Shown here: one piece after another, positions 16,807 to 24,683 of the stretch
Layout: the number at the start of each line of letters is the position of its first letter
Position numbering within the stretch: position 1 is the stretch's first letter
NCBI GenBank assembly: GCA_015057665.1
Contig: SVDY01000025.1
Span: 1-36,436 of the forward strand
Source of the DNA: Lachnospiraceae bacterium
GTDB lineage: Bacteria > Bacillota > Clostridia > Lachnospirales > Lachnospiraceae
Length of the DNA: 36,436 nt
Reading direction: 5' to 3'
Program-made: the position numbers and the translations under genes
The notes under the pieces: generated by a model
Database searches by the model: none
Seen by the model: only the letters and a program-made list of their open reading frames with translations
Told to the model about the DNA's origin: nothing

Positions 16807-16972
16807 CTATTTTTTGATGATGTATCAAGGTTCGACTTTTTCCTGTTTTTTTTGTGCATTTTATCAGTATTTCGATTTCGTCAAAAATTAGATTGACAAA
16901 AAAATTGCAACTACAATTTATCTAATCAAATAGGAAGTTGTAAAAAAGTTTTCTGAAACACCTCTTTTGATT

Positions 16973-17899
16973 CTATTCCATTGTATTTAAGTATGCTTCC
17001 AAAGAGAAGATACAGTTCGCACCGTCAGATGCACTTGTTACGATCTGGCGGAGTTTCTTTGTACGGCAGTCGCCGCCGCAGAAGATTCCAGGAACATTTG
17101 TAATTCCGTCTTCACCGGCTACAATGTAACCTGCAGGATCAAGTTCCACTACTCCTTCTAATACTTTTGTATCCGGACGGGTTCCGATTGCCACAAATAC
17201 GCCGTCTACTTCAAGATCTTTTACTGCCCCTGTCTTTACATTGCGTACATCGATTCCATTGACAATGTCATCTCCTTTGATTTTGTCAACAACGCTGTCC
17301 CAAAGAACAACAACGTTGTCTAAGGAGAACAGTTTCTGCTGGAGAATCTTTGCACCGCGGAATTCATCTCTTCTGTGAATTACGTATACTTTCTTACATG
17401 CACGGGCAAGGAAGATGGCGTCTTCTAAAGCCACATCGCCGCCGCCGATAACTGCAACTGTCTTGTTACGGAAGAATGCACCGTCGCAGGTTGCACAGTA
17501 AGATACGCCTCTGCCTGCCATATCCTCTTCCCCATCTACGCCTGCTTTTTTGTGAACTGCACCCATGGCAAGAACTACTGCTTTGGCACGGATTTCTTCA
17601 CCTTTTTTCAGTACAACTACTTTGGTTGCTCCTTCGTCTCTAAGTTCTTTCATCTCGCCTGTTTTAAATTCCGCTTCTAACTTCTTCGCGTGGCTGTGGA
17701 ATTTATCGCTTAAAGAAAAACCATCAATACCCGGGAATCCAGGGTAGTTGTCAACTTCATAGGTATTTAACACCTGACCGCCGCAAAATGGCTGTTTTTC
17801 GATTACAAGTGTGGATAATGCTGCTCTCTTGGCATAGATGGCTGCTGTCATGCCTGCCGGACCGCCGCCGATAATTACTACATCATATTCTTTATTCAT
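16973..17899 (-). CDS. trxB: Thioredoxin-disulfide reductase
   Basis: Flavoprotein that reduces thioredoxin with NADPH, 308 residues. The FAD-binding loop IIGGGPAG is at 9-16. The redox-active CATC (135-138) lies within GVSYCATCDGAFF. The second dinucleotide-binding motif GGGDVALEDA follows, and the C-terminal FAD motif is GIFCGGDC. AAAGGAG lies upstream of the ATG with a rather long spacing of about 10 bases. It has its own promoter at 18006-18034, divergent from the lipoprotein gene. No clear terminator is visible downstream. Confidence 0.96.
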   Translation of the reverse strand: MNKEYDVVIIGGGPAGMTAAIYAKRAALSTLVIEKQPFCGGQVLNTYEVDNYPGFPGIDGFSLSDKFHSHAKKLEAEFKTGEMKELRDEGATKVVVLKKGEEIRAKAVVLAMGAVHKKAGVDGEEDMAGRGVSYCATCDGAFFRNKTVAVIGGGDVALEDAIFLARACKKVYVIHRRDEFRGAKILQQKLFSLDNVVVLWDSVVDKIKGDDIVNGIDVRNVKTGAVKDLEVDGVFVAIGTRPDTKVLEGVVELDPAGYIVAGEDGITNVPGIFCGGDCRTKKLRQIVTSASDGANCIFSLEAYLNTME

Positions 17900-18005
17900 A
17901 TTATAAAATCTCCTTTCGCGCCTATTGCATATGGAATATGTTACATTGACCTTTCATTCTGTCATTGTCACATTGTTTGTTCCTTTTTACCCGCCTCATA
18001 GTGGC

Positions 18006-18034
18006 ATTATAGCACAAGTAAAAAACCTCGTAAA
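18006..18034 (-). promoter_or_regulatory. trxB promoter
   Basis: Minus-strand TTTACG (18029-18034), 17-bp spacer and perfect TATAAT (18006-18011). Its -35 is only about 10 bp from the -35 of the divergent lipoprotein promoter, so the two may interfere or share a regulator. Confidence 0.6.
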
Positions 18035-18044
18035 CCTCTCCTTC

Positions 18045-18073
18045 TTGTATTATGTCTGTCTATCGAGTATAAT
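18045..18073 (+). promoter_or_regulatory. Lipoprotein gene promoter
   Basis: Plus-strand TTGTAT (18045-18050), 17-bp spacer and perfect TATAAT (18068-18073), about 32 bp before the start codon. AAGGGGG lies between it and the ATG. Confidence 0.6.
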
Positions 18074-18104
18074 ATCATTATCAGTTTATAAGGGGGTATA
18101 CATC

Positions 18105-18629
18105 ATGAAAAAAACACTCTATGTATTTCTTGCAATGGTAACCTGTATCATTTTCATAACCGGATGCAGTTTCTTTAACAAACCGGATGATACAACGAAA
18201 GATGATTCTGCTCTCACATCCGATACAGATACAGCAGATGACGTAACAACCGAAGACGAAGGCGAAGAAATCCCGGTAGGGAATCCAAATGACGCAACTT
18301 CCGAAGAAGATACTTCCGCACCGGAAGGGGACTCAGATTCAGATAACGAATCTTCCAATAACAACGAAGCTTCCAATCCGCGTGATAATATAGCAAACGA
18401 TGCGTCAAAAGAATATACCGGCACCGGTAAATACTGCGGATTCATCGACAGCAACTCTGTTGAGATTGAACTGGCAGACGGTTCTTATTGTTCTTTCTTT
18501 GTATTCGATGAAGAAGTACGCAGTACTTTATCTGCTCTTGATGAAGAAGACATGCCTGAGATCAATTTCACTTATAAGGCAAAAGATGGGCAGGTAAATC
18601 CTGAGATGATTTCTGTTATCGGAGGGTAA
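18105..18629 (+). CDS. Acidic-linker lipoprotein, function unknown
   Basis: A 174-residue secreted lipoprotein. The signal peptide has a basic start (MKK), a hydrophobic core and the lipobox FITGC with lipidated C21. Residues 26-102 are a low-complexity Asp/Glu/Ser/Thr/Asn linker, expected to be disordered. The C-terminal 70 residues (GTGKYCGFIDSNSVEIELADGSYCSFFVF...) look like a small beta-rich domain. The start is the ATG at 18105 after AAGGGGG; the frame is open for 60 more codons upstream but that part contains the promoter. It is one of the few rightward genes. No close family is recognised, and its function at the cell surface is unknown. Confidence 0.85.
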   Translation: MKKTLYVFLAMVTCIIFITGCSFFNKPDDTTKDDSALTSDTDTADDVTTEDEGEEIPVGNPNDATSEEDTSAPEGDSDSDNESSNNNEASNPRDNIANDASKEYTGTGKYCGFIDSNSVEIELADGSYCSFFVFDEEVRSTLSALDEEDMPEINFTYKAKDGQVNPEMISVIGG

Positions 18630-18658
18630 ATTAAACCATCATATCTTAACAAAGCAAA

Positions 18659-18681
18659 AGGCGGTTCACAATGAGCCGCCT
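18659..18681 (-). terminator. Terminator between the convergent lipoprotein and lspA-like genes
   Basis: AGGCGGTTC (18659-18667) pairs with GAGCCGCCT (18673-18681), nine pairs including one wobble, loop ACAAT. On the minus strand it is followed by TTTTGCTTTG, and on the plus strand by AAAATTT, so it mainly terminates the leftward lspA-like transcript but may work both ways. Confidence 0.7.
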
Positions 18682-18702
18682 AAAATTTAAATTATTATTC
18701 CT

Positions 18703-19143
18703 TTACTTCATTTCTCCAATCATTGCAATCACCGCTCCTGCAAAGATACAAAGATCAGATACATTAAATACCAGTTTTTTTGCTACTGGAAGGCCAAGAT
18801 AATCCGTTACATATCCCTGTTTCCATCTATCATATAGATTGGAGGCTCCGCCTCCAAGAATCATAGAAAGACCAAAAGCAGTCATTTCATTTCCTTTCTT
18901 AAAATATCCTAAAAGAATACAAAGAATACCAAACAGCACTAATATTATCGTATGAATTGCCTTTACTGCTTCCGGTTTCTCTTTCATTTTACTTCCGGCG
19001 AAACCTTTGTTATGTACTAATACTAAGGAACAGCCTGTCTTACCAATCGGCTTTCTGCCTTTTCCTTTCAGATTTTTTTCTGCCCATTTTTTTATTTTGT
19101 AATCAAGCAAAAAAACACTTGCAGCAATCCCAATCCAAATCAT
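18703..19143 (-). CDS. Divergent signal peptidase II (LspA)-like protein
   Basis: A 146-residue membrane protein with about four hydrophobic segments. Like prolipoprotein signal peptidases it has an N-terminal LLDYKIKKWAE, a GGGASNLYDR motif, and both putative catalytic aspartates in YVTDYL and FNVSDL. The usual N-x-GAAFG loop is replaced by HNKGFAGSKM, so it is a divergent member or paralogue. GGAG precedes the ATG by 7 bases. It follows an unrecognised membrane protein gene after 60 bp. Whether it processes lipoproteins, such as the one convergent with it, is inferred. Confidence 0.75.
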   Translation of the reverse strand: MIWIGIAASVFLLDYKIKKWAEKNLKGKGRKPIGKTGCSLVLVHNKGFAGSKMKEKPEAVKAIHTIILVLFGILCILLGYFKKGNEMTAFGLSMILGGGASNLYDRWKQGYVTDYLGLPVAKKLVFNVSDLCIFAGAVIAMIGEMK

Positions 19144-19203
19144 ACTTTATCTCCATTTCCATCCAAATCTTGTTTCTTTTTCTCTACACCACTTAATATT
19201 TCA

Positions 19204-20445
19204 CTACGGATACTCTGCCAGACATGCAATTTCAAACCCAAATGGAACCTCCCAGACATATAATTGTATGGCTCCATTAACACGGCATTGTTCATAAGTA
19301 CCGGGATATACAGTTTGAAAAGTTACTTTCCTGCCGCTATCCAGCTCAACCTTTATATATTTTGCACTCCAGTCGTCTCCCGATTCTTCATGTTTTTCAA
19401 CAACGATTCCATATCCTGGATTTGGAAATGCATCATCCACAAAGGTCAACAGAAATGGTTTCATTATGGTTCCACAAAAGAACAGTAAAAACAAAACCAT
19501 AACTATGTGATTTACATAACCATCTTCCCAGGCAACGTAAAAATATGCTGCTGCCATAATGAAAAACAGAAGAATAGCCAAAAGAATCCAGTTGCCTTTT
19601 ATAATTTCATAATCTGTCAGCCCTGAATCAGATAAAGTTATAAAGAGATAACCACTGACCAGCATTGCTGCGCAAAAGTTCGTATGACTTTTTTTCCATT
19701 GTTGATATTTTCCTTTTTCTATAAAGAGCGGAGTTTCTGCCGAAATATATTCATGATAAACAACACATAGAATATAAATAGTCAGGCAGTATGCTATATG
19801 AATCCAAATGATGTTTTTCCACGTAAAAAACCAATATAGATACAGTATAAAATAACCAATCGGCAACAATATACTGGCAATGCGAAGCCTTTTTATTATT
19901 CTGTCATCTAATTTAGCTGACGGTTCTTCTTCCTTATGACCCAAATAATATTTTCTATGTGAGCGCTTCTCCATCGGATTCTTTTCGATCATATGAATTG
20001 GTATCTTCTTTTCTTTCGCCCACAGTTCAAATTTATTGAATCCGCTCATACTCGGGTCTAAAGTACATAAACATCGGCCCGTTACATCTTTTATTTTTAT
20101 CGATTCGATGCTTTCCTCTGGTCCGGCTAGACTATTCCAGTTATATCTTTTCCTTTTTTCAATAATTTTAATATCTCTTAAGTGGAAATTAATTATTTTT
20201 CCTCTCCAATTAATAAATCGGAGGCTATCGTCTTCGTAAATGTAAAGATGCCAGTTCCAAATACGAATCATCGATAAAAGCGGGCCCATCAAGAACAATA
20301 CAGAAAGAACGACAAGCCATGCATCCCACCCTTCATCTCCGAAGGATAATGCACTGCCAATCATAATTATACCTACAATAAAAAGAAAAAACATAATAAA
20401 ACCACCATCACTGCCTTCTTTCACTGTAATGATATCTTTTTTCAA
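19204..20445 (-). CDS. Unrecognised polytopic membrane protein
   Basis: A 413-residue protein starting at TTG (20445) with AGGAGG 8 bases upstream. Two hydrophobic segments near the N-terminus (about 16-35 and 43-60) are followed by a soluble region of alternating strands (about 66-150, WHLYIYEDDSLRFINWRGK) that resembles a PH-like fold. Then come several transmembrane segments (about 188-335) and a C-terminal soluble beta-rich tail with GIVVEKHEESGDDWSAKYIKVELDSGRKVTF. I do not recognise the family. It is probably co-transcribed with the lspA-like gene and could be expressed from a promoter at 20504-20532. Confidence 0.75.
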   Translation of the reverse strand: MKKDIITVKEGSDGGFIMFFLFIVGIIMIGSALSFGDEGWDAWLVVLSVLFLMGPLLSMIRIWNWHLYIYEDDSLRFINWRGKIINFHLRDIKIIEKRKRYNWNSLAGPEESIESIKIKDVTGRCLCTLDPSMSGFNKFELWAKEKKIPIHMIEKNPMEKRSHRKYYLGHKEEEPSAKLDDRIIKRLRIASILLPIGYFILYLYWFFTWKNIIWIHIAYCLTIYILCVVYHEYISAETPLFIEKGKYQQWKKSHTNFCAAMLVSGYLFITLSDSGLTDYEIIKGNWILLAILLFFIMAAAYFYVAWEDGYVNHIVMVLFLLFFCGTIMKPFLLTFVDDAFPNPGYGIVVEKHEESGDDWSAKYIKVELDSGRKVTFQTVYPGTYEQCRVNGAIQLYVWEVPFGFEIACLAEYP

Positions 20446-20473
20446 TCAGTGCACCTCCTCTCAACGTTTATAT

Positions 20474-20513
20474 AAAAAAACCAGTATAATATTCTTATGA
20501 ATGATTATACTGG
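20474..20513 (-). terminator. lysC terminator
   Basis: CCAGTATAAT (20481-20490) and ATTATACTGG (20504-20513) form a perfect 10-bp stem with a 13-base loop. On the minus strand it is followed by seven T residues (20474-20480). It closes the lysC transcript, 36 bp upstream of the TTG start of the next gene. Confidence 0.8.
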
Positions 20514-20532
20514 CTATGTTATATTTATTCAA
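20504..20532 (-). promoter_or_regulatory. Possible promoter overlapping the lysC terminator
   Basis: Minus-strand TTGAAT (20527-20532), 17-bp spacer and TATAAT (20504-20509). The -10 lies in the upstream arm of the lysC terminator, so a transcript would start in the hairpin loop and escape termination. It would serve the membrane protein gene at 19204-20445. Confidence 0.4.
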
Positions 20533-20571
20533 GTATTCAGCGAAGTACCGTACCCCTTTGAATATCTGTGA

Positions 20572-21891
20572 TTAAATTCTCGCTGTCACAAAGATATGAT
20601 AGATTGCCTGGATGGCAGCTTCGTAATCATCATTGCTTACACCGATGATAATGTTAAGCTCGGAAGATCCCTGGTCAATCATCTTAACGTTTACATGGGC
20701 ATGAGCCAATGCAGAGAAGATGCGTCCGGATACACCGCGGACAGATTTCATGCCGCGGCCTACTACTGCAATCAGGGCAAGGTCTGTCTCAAGTTCAATG
20801 TGGTCAGGCTGTACTGCACGGTGGATACCGCCTAAGATTTTCTGTTCTTTTTCTTCGAATTCAGACTGATGGATCAGTACTGTGAGTGTATCGATACCGG
20901 ATGGCATGTGTTCGAAGGAAAGACCGTTTTCTTCGAATACAGATAAAATCTTGCGGCCAAAACCAACTTCTGCGTTCATCATGTCTTTTTCGATGTTTAC
21001 AGAGGCGAAGCCTTTCTTACCTGCAATACCTGTGATGATAAAGTCGGATTTCTTGCATGTACTTTCTACGATAAATGTTCCTCTGTCCTCCGGAGCGTTG
21101 GTGTTACGGATGTTGATCGGAATACCTTCCTTGCGGACTGGGAAGATGGCATCTTCATGGAGTACGGATGCACCCATGTAAGAAAGTTCTCGAAGTTCTC
21201 TGTATGTAATTGTATCAATTACTTCCGGATTTTTGATGATGCGTGGGTCTGCCACCATGAAACCGGATACGTCAGTCCAGTTCTCATATACATCTGCGTG
21301 ACAGGCTTTTGCAACGATAGAACCTGTTACATCGGAGCCGCCTCTTGAGAAAGTATGAACGGTTCCGTCATCATTTCCGCCGTAGAAACCTGGAATAACT
21401 GCGTATTTTGTCTCTGCCAGTTTTGCAGATAATACTTTCTGTGTTTTCTTATCGTTTAATGTGCCGTCTTCCTTAAAGAAGATAACTGTTGCGGAATCGA
21501 TGAATTCAAAACCAAGGTAATTGGCAAGAACGATACCGTTTAAATATTCCCCACGGGATGCTGCATAGTGTCTGCCTGCTTTATTTTTAAAATTTTCTTC
21601 TACAATGGCGAATTCGCCGTCTAAATTTAAATCAAGGCCAAGGCCGTCAATGATCTCATTGTATCTTGCTTTAATTGCGTTAAGCTCATTTGAGAAATCT
21701 TCTCCATTTTCTGCAAGAGCGTAACAGCCATAGAGCATATCTGTTACTTTTGTATCACTGCTGTATCTTTTTCCAGGTGCGGATGGCACCACATATCTTC
21801 TGGATTCTTCTGCAAGGATAATACTTGCTACTTTTTTAAACTGCTCTGCACTTGCAAGTGAGCTTCCACCGAATTTTACTACTTTTTTCAT
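20572..21891 (-). CDS. lysC: Aspartate kinase
   Basis: Phosphorylates aspartate, the first step toward lysine, threonine and methionine. The 439-residue protein has the KFGGSS motif (6-11), the FSRGGSDVTGS substrate loop and YENWTDVSGFMVADPR. It ends with two ACT domains (about 290-439, from IIGIAGKKGFASVNIEKDMMN-like to DQGSSELNIIIGVSNDD), the usual site of feedback inhibition. GGAGGAG precedes the ATG. The 138-bp upstream gap is too short for a lysine riboswitch and shows no clear T-box. It provides the step before hom (10117-11325), though the two are not in one operon. Confidence 0.95.
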   Translation of the reverse strand: MKKVVKFGGSSLASAEQFKKVASIILAEESRRYVVPSAPGKRYSSDTKVTDMLYGCYALAENGEDFSNELNAIKARYNEIIDGLGLDLNLDGEFAIVEENFKNKAGRHYAASRGEYLNGIVLANYLGFEFIDSATVIFFKEDGTLNDKKTQKVLSAKLAETKYAVIPGFYGGNDDGTVHTFSRGGSDVTGSIVAKACHADVYENWTDVSGFMVADPRIIKNPEVIDTITYRELRELSYMGASVLHEDAIFPVRKEGIPINIRNTNAPEDRGTFIVESTCKKSDFIITGIAGKKGFASVNIEKDMMNAEVGFGRKILSVFEENGLSFEHMPSGIDTLTVLIHQSEFEEKEQKILGGIHRAVQPDHIELETDLALIAVVGRGMKSVRGVSGRIFSALAHAHVNVKMIDQGSSELNIIIGVSNDDYEAAIQAIYHIFVTARI

Positions 21892-22029
21892 TTGTCTCTC
21901 CTCCGTCTCCCAAATTCAAGTCTGTCTCGGCTGTCCGGTTAAAAAAGCTTCGCACTCACTTTCATGAATCCCACACAGGAAATAGCTGAAAGTATCTTGT
22001 CCGATGCCCTTCCTTCCGTTATCAATCTT

Positions 22030-24591
22030 TTAATCTACCAGAGTTTCTGTCGTAAAGAAACTGGTGTATCGATTTTCGTAGTCGATTAGGTTATTGTACT
22101 GCAAAATCCCATAATTTTCAATATAATCTGTGTATTCTGATTCGTCATCGTGGCTGTAGTACCGGCCGTCATCGCCAATGTAGCCTACCGCATTGATGAC
22201 CGGAACCTTTTTACTAAGATCATAAAGATATCTCTGGTATGGTGTCATGGAAAGATGTGCTGTCTCTAATACATAAGAAGCAAGGTAGTTGGCACTTAAA
22301 GCGTCAATTTCCTTTTCCTCAATATCATAGTTGGCCCAGATTAAAAACGGCACCTGATATTTTTTCTGCAGTTCTTCTGTTGTTAAGTCACCAAGGTCTT
22401 TGCCGTAGAGTTTTTCATAGAACTCATCATGGACACTTGGCATATGGTCTCCCCACATGACGATCATGGTCGGTTCATCCTGGTCTTCAAAATATTCTAC
22501 CAGTTCTTTAAATGCATCGTCTGATTTTTTCACCAGAGAAAGATACTGTTCTGCCTCTGCATCTTTGAGATTTTCATCTGTAATCTGGATTTCATTTACC
22601 ATGTTGCCATAGTCTTTACTGAAACCGCCGTGGTTCTGCATGGTAACTGTAAAAAGGAAGAAAGGATCTTCCCTTTCTGCTTCACGGTTCGCTTCATATA
22701 AATCAATGATTTTATTATAGTTCTCAGCATCACTGATGTATTTTCGAATCATCTCCGGATTTTCAAAATCATCCTGAGATAAAAACTGTTCAAACCCAAA
22801 CAGCGGATATACAGTCGGACGATTCCATCCATCGGCAAGATAAGGATGGAGAGCAATGTTTCCTGTATAATCATGGGCTGCCAGAGTCTGCACAATATTC
22901 GGCATGGCATCTTTGACAAACTGAGTATAGCCGATGCTTCCGCTTGGAAGGAATGCCATGGAGTTTCCTGTCAGCACCTCAAATTCTGAATTACATGTAC
23001 CGGAACCAAAGATGGATACAAAGAGGTTTCCTTTGATAGTATCTTCTTTCAGGTTTCGGATAAACGGCATATAATCCTGATTTGTTTCAATTGGATTAAT
23101 AACCTCAAGATCACTGAAAGCCTCATTCATAATCATGATAATGTTCGGCTTTTTGCCGGATTTCTTCGTTGTCTTCTTATCAGAAGTATTTTTCCCGGAA
23201 GAATTCTTGCTGTCTGATACCGGGTGGCGGGAGGACATGCCATTTAAAGATGCTGTCTCCTTTTCGTTCCAGATATAAGTCTCCGCAATCTCCATTACTT
23301 TGTCTACGGAATAGTCTTCCGGTTTTTCCGCACGGAGATATTTCATATTCAGACAGAAACTTGCAAATGCACCGTCACGGCTGTAGCCTCTTTCCTGATT
23401 CCAGATATCTGCTTTTACATTATTCTCAGCTAAAAATGTTTCCTGTTTGATTACTCCTGTCACGCCAAACACAAGCATAACAACAGTACCAAGAAGGGCT
23501 GCTCTTCTTTTTAAATTCATCTTTTTCTTCTCACTGAAACGGCAAAAGCAGATACATAAGAACAATAATAACAGTGCATTTGTAAAGAAAGAAGAATTTA
23601 AAGTATATGTATAATTCTCCGCAACATTCATAGCTGTTGTAAGAGATGCAATATCCGTAGGAAGAATCGGATTGCCTCGGAATGTAAGGACAAAGTAATT
23701 GGCTGCTCCCAGGAAATAACTGAGTGCCAGTGTAACGACCACCGTGATCTTTCTGCTGTTTGTCAGAACATACATGCCAAAGAACAGACTATAGTAAAGC
23801 GCAATATTTAATGCAACTGCCACCGGATAAATATCTCCAATGGAGTTGTAAGTAAACTGTTCCATAATGAAAAATGCTGCTGCCGGCACAAGATAGAATA
23901 CCGCTTCTGTTACGATTCTTCCTGCCAGACGGCTTTTCTTTCCTTTGTATACTTTCTCAGTATCGATCAAAACAAAGGCCATCAGTGCCAGTGTTGTCAA
24001 CATGATCATCATAACCTGGACGGTAGTCTCTGCAGGATAGAAGTATCTCACTTCCATCTTTCCTTTGTAGGTCTTTTCCCCGACCCTTATATTGTTGTTC
24101 CCGATGGAACTTTTTTCTCTATATATAATAGGTGCATTTCCCGCTGTCAGTCCTTCACCGGATACGACAAGCTTATATTCCTCACCCATCTTAAGTGTTT
24201 CGTTTAATTCGACTTTTGTAAAATCTTTATTTGCGATAGCCTTTGCAGCAATCTGCTGCTGTGTTACCTGATTTCCCTCTCTATCTAAAACAGTAAAGAT
24301 TACATTGCCTTCATTTTTCCCCTCATGTTCATTGGCAAAGTAAACGTAAATACTGTCAAGCTGCCCATATCTGGCGCGGAAGATCTGCTCCGCCTCCACT
24401 TCATTGTCCATCATAACAACCTCGCGGATTCCGCTTAAAGAAACTTCTGTAAGAGACGCTTCCCTGTAATCACCGAAGGTAAGCCCTGTCATGATGAGAA
24501 ATCCAGTTAACAATATGATAACAAAGCCTTTGATTCCCCCAAAGAAAATAGCCTGTTTGGTAAGCTTTTTTTCTTTTTTATTAAAGATCAT
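22030..24591 (-). CDS. LTA-synthase/sulfatase-family membrane phosphotransferase
   Basis: An 853-residue protein. It has an N-terminal hydrophobic anchor (about 19-40), an extracellular beta-rich domain (about 45-185), a cluster of transmembrane helices (about 190-375), a Ser/Lys-rich linker, and a C-terminal alkaline-phosphatase-fold domain. Catalytic features match LtaS-type enzymes: metal-binding MNEAFSD, the nucleophile region GSGTCNSEFEVLTG (Thr), HPYLADGWNRP, and WGDHMPS. It probably transfers glycerol-phosphate or another phospho-group onto a surface glycan; the substrate cannot be told from sequence. GGTGA precedes the ATG by 7 bases. It is downstream of the DUF815 ATPase on the same strand. 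Confidence 0.88.
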   Translation of the reverse strand: MIFNKKEKKLTKQAIFFGGIKGFVIILLTGFLIMTGLTFGDYREASLTEVSLSGIREVVMMDNEVEAEQIFRARYGQLDSIYVYFANEHEGKNEGNVIFTVLDREGNQVTQQQIAAKAIANKDFTKVELNETLKMGEEYKLVVSGEGLTAGNAPIIYREKSSIGNNNIRVGEKTYKGKMEVRYFYPAETTVQVMMIMLTTLALMAFVLIDTEKVYKGKKSRLAGRIVTEAVFYLVPAAAFFIMEQFTYNSIGDIYPVAVALNIALYYSLFFGMYVLTNSRKITVVVTLALSYFLGAANYFVLTFRGNPILPTDIASLTTAMNVAENYTYTLNSSFFTNALLLLFLCICFCRFSEKKKMNLKRRAALLGTVVMLVFGVTGVIKQETFLAENNVKADIWNQERGYSRDGAFASFCLNMKYLRAEKPEDYSVDKVMEIAETYIWNEKETASLNGMSSRHPVSDSKNSSGKNTSDKKTTKKSGKKPNIIMIMNEAFSDLEVINPIETNQDYMPFIRNLKEDTIKGNLFVSIFGSGTCNSEFEVLTGNSMAFLPSGSIGYTQFVKDAMPNIVQTLAAHDYTGNIALHPYLADGWNRPTVYPLFGFEQFLSQDDFENPEMIRKYISDAENYNKIIDLYEANREAEREDPFFLFTVTMQNHGGFSKDYGNMVNEIQITDENLKDAEAEQYLSLVKKSDDAFKELVEYFEDQDEPTMIVMWGDHMPSVHDEFYEKLYGKDLGDLTTEELQKKYQVPFLIWANYDIEEKEIDALSANYLASYVLETAHLSMTPYQRYLYDLSKKVPVINAVGYIGDDGRYYSHDDESEYTDYIENYGILQYNNLIDYENRYTSFFTTETLVD

Positions 24592-24683
24592 ATTATATTC
24601 ACCGTTTTCTTTCTTACTATGTAAATGTTATTTGCTGCCCGTTTATCTTAGCAGGATTTTCCCTCCAAGTCATCTCCCCTGAT

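Noticed and set aside
16410..16972. The DnaA-box region as the chromosomal origin oriC
   Set aside because: dnaA, dnaN, rpmH and other origin neighbours are absent; only a titration or regulatory cluster is claimed.
17925..18104. A 60-codon N-terminal extension of the lipoprotein
   Set aside because: It contains both divergent promoters and would bury the signal peptide; the ATG at 18105 has a strong ribosome binding site and begins a proper lipobox signal.
21892..22029. A lysine riboswitch or T-box upstream of lysC
   Set aside because: The gap is only 138 bp, lacks the expected multi-helix core and T-box sequence, and shows only a weak ACTTTCA/TGAAAGT pairing.
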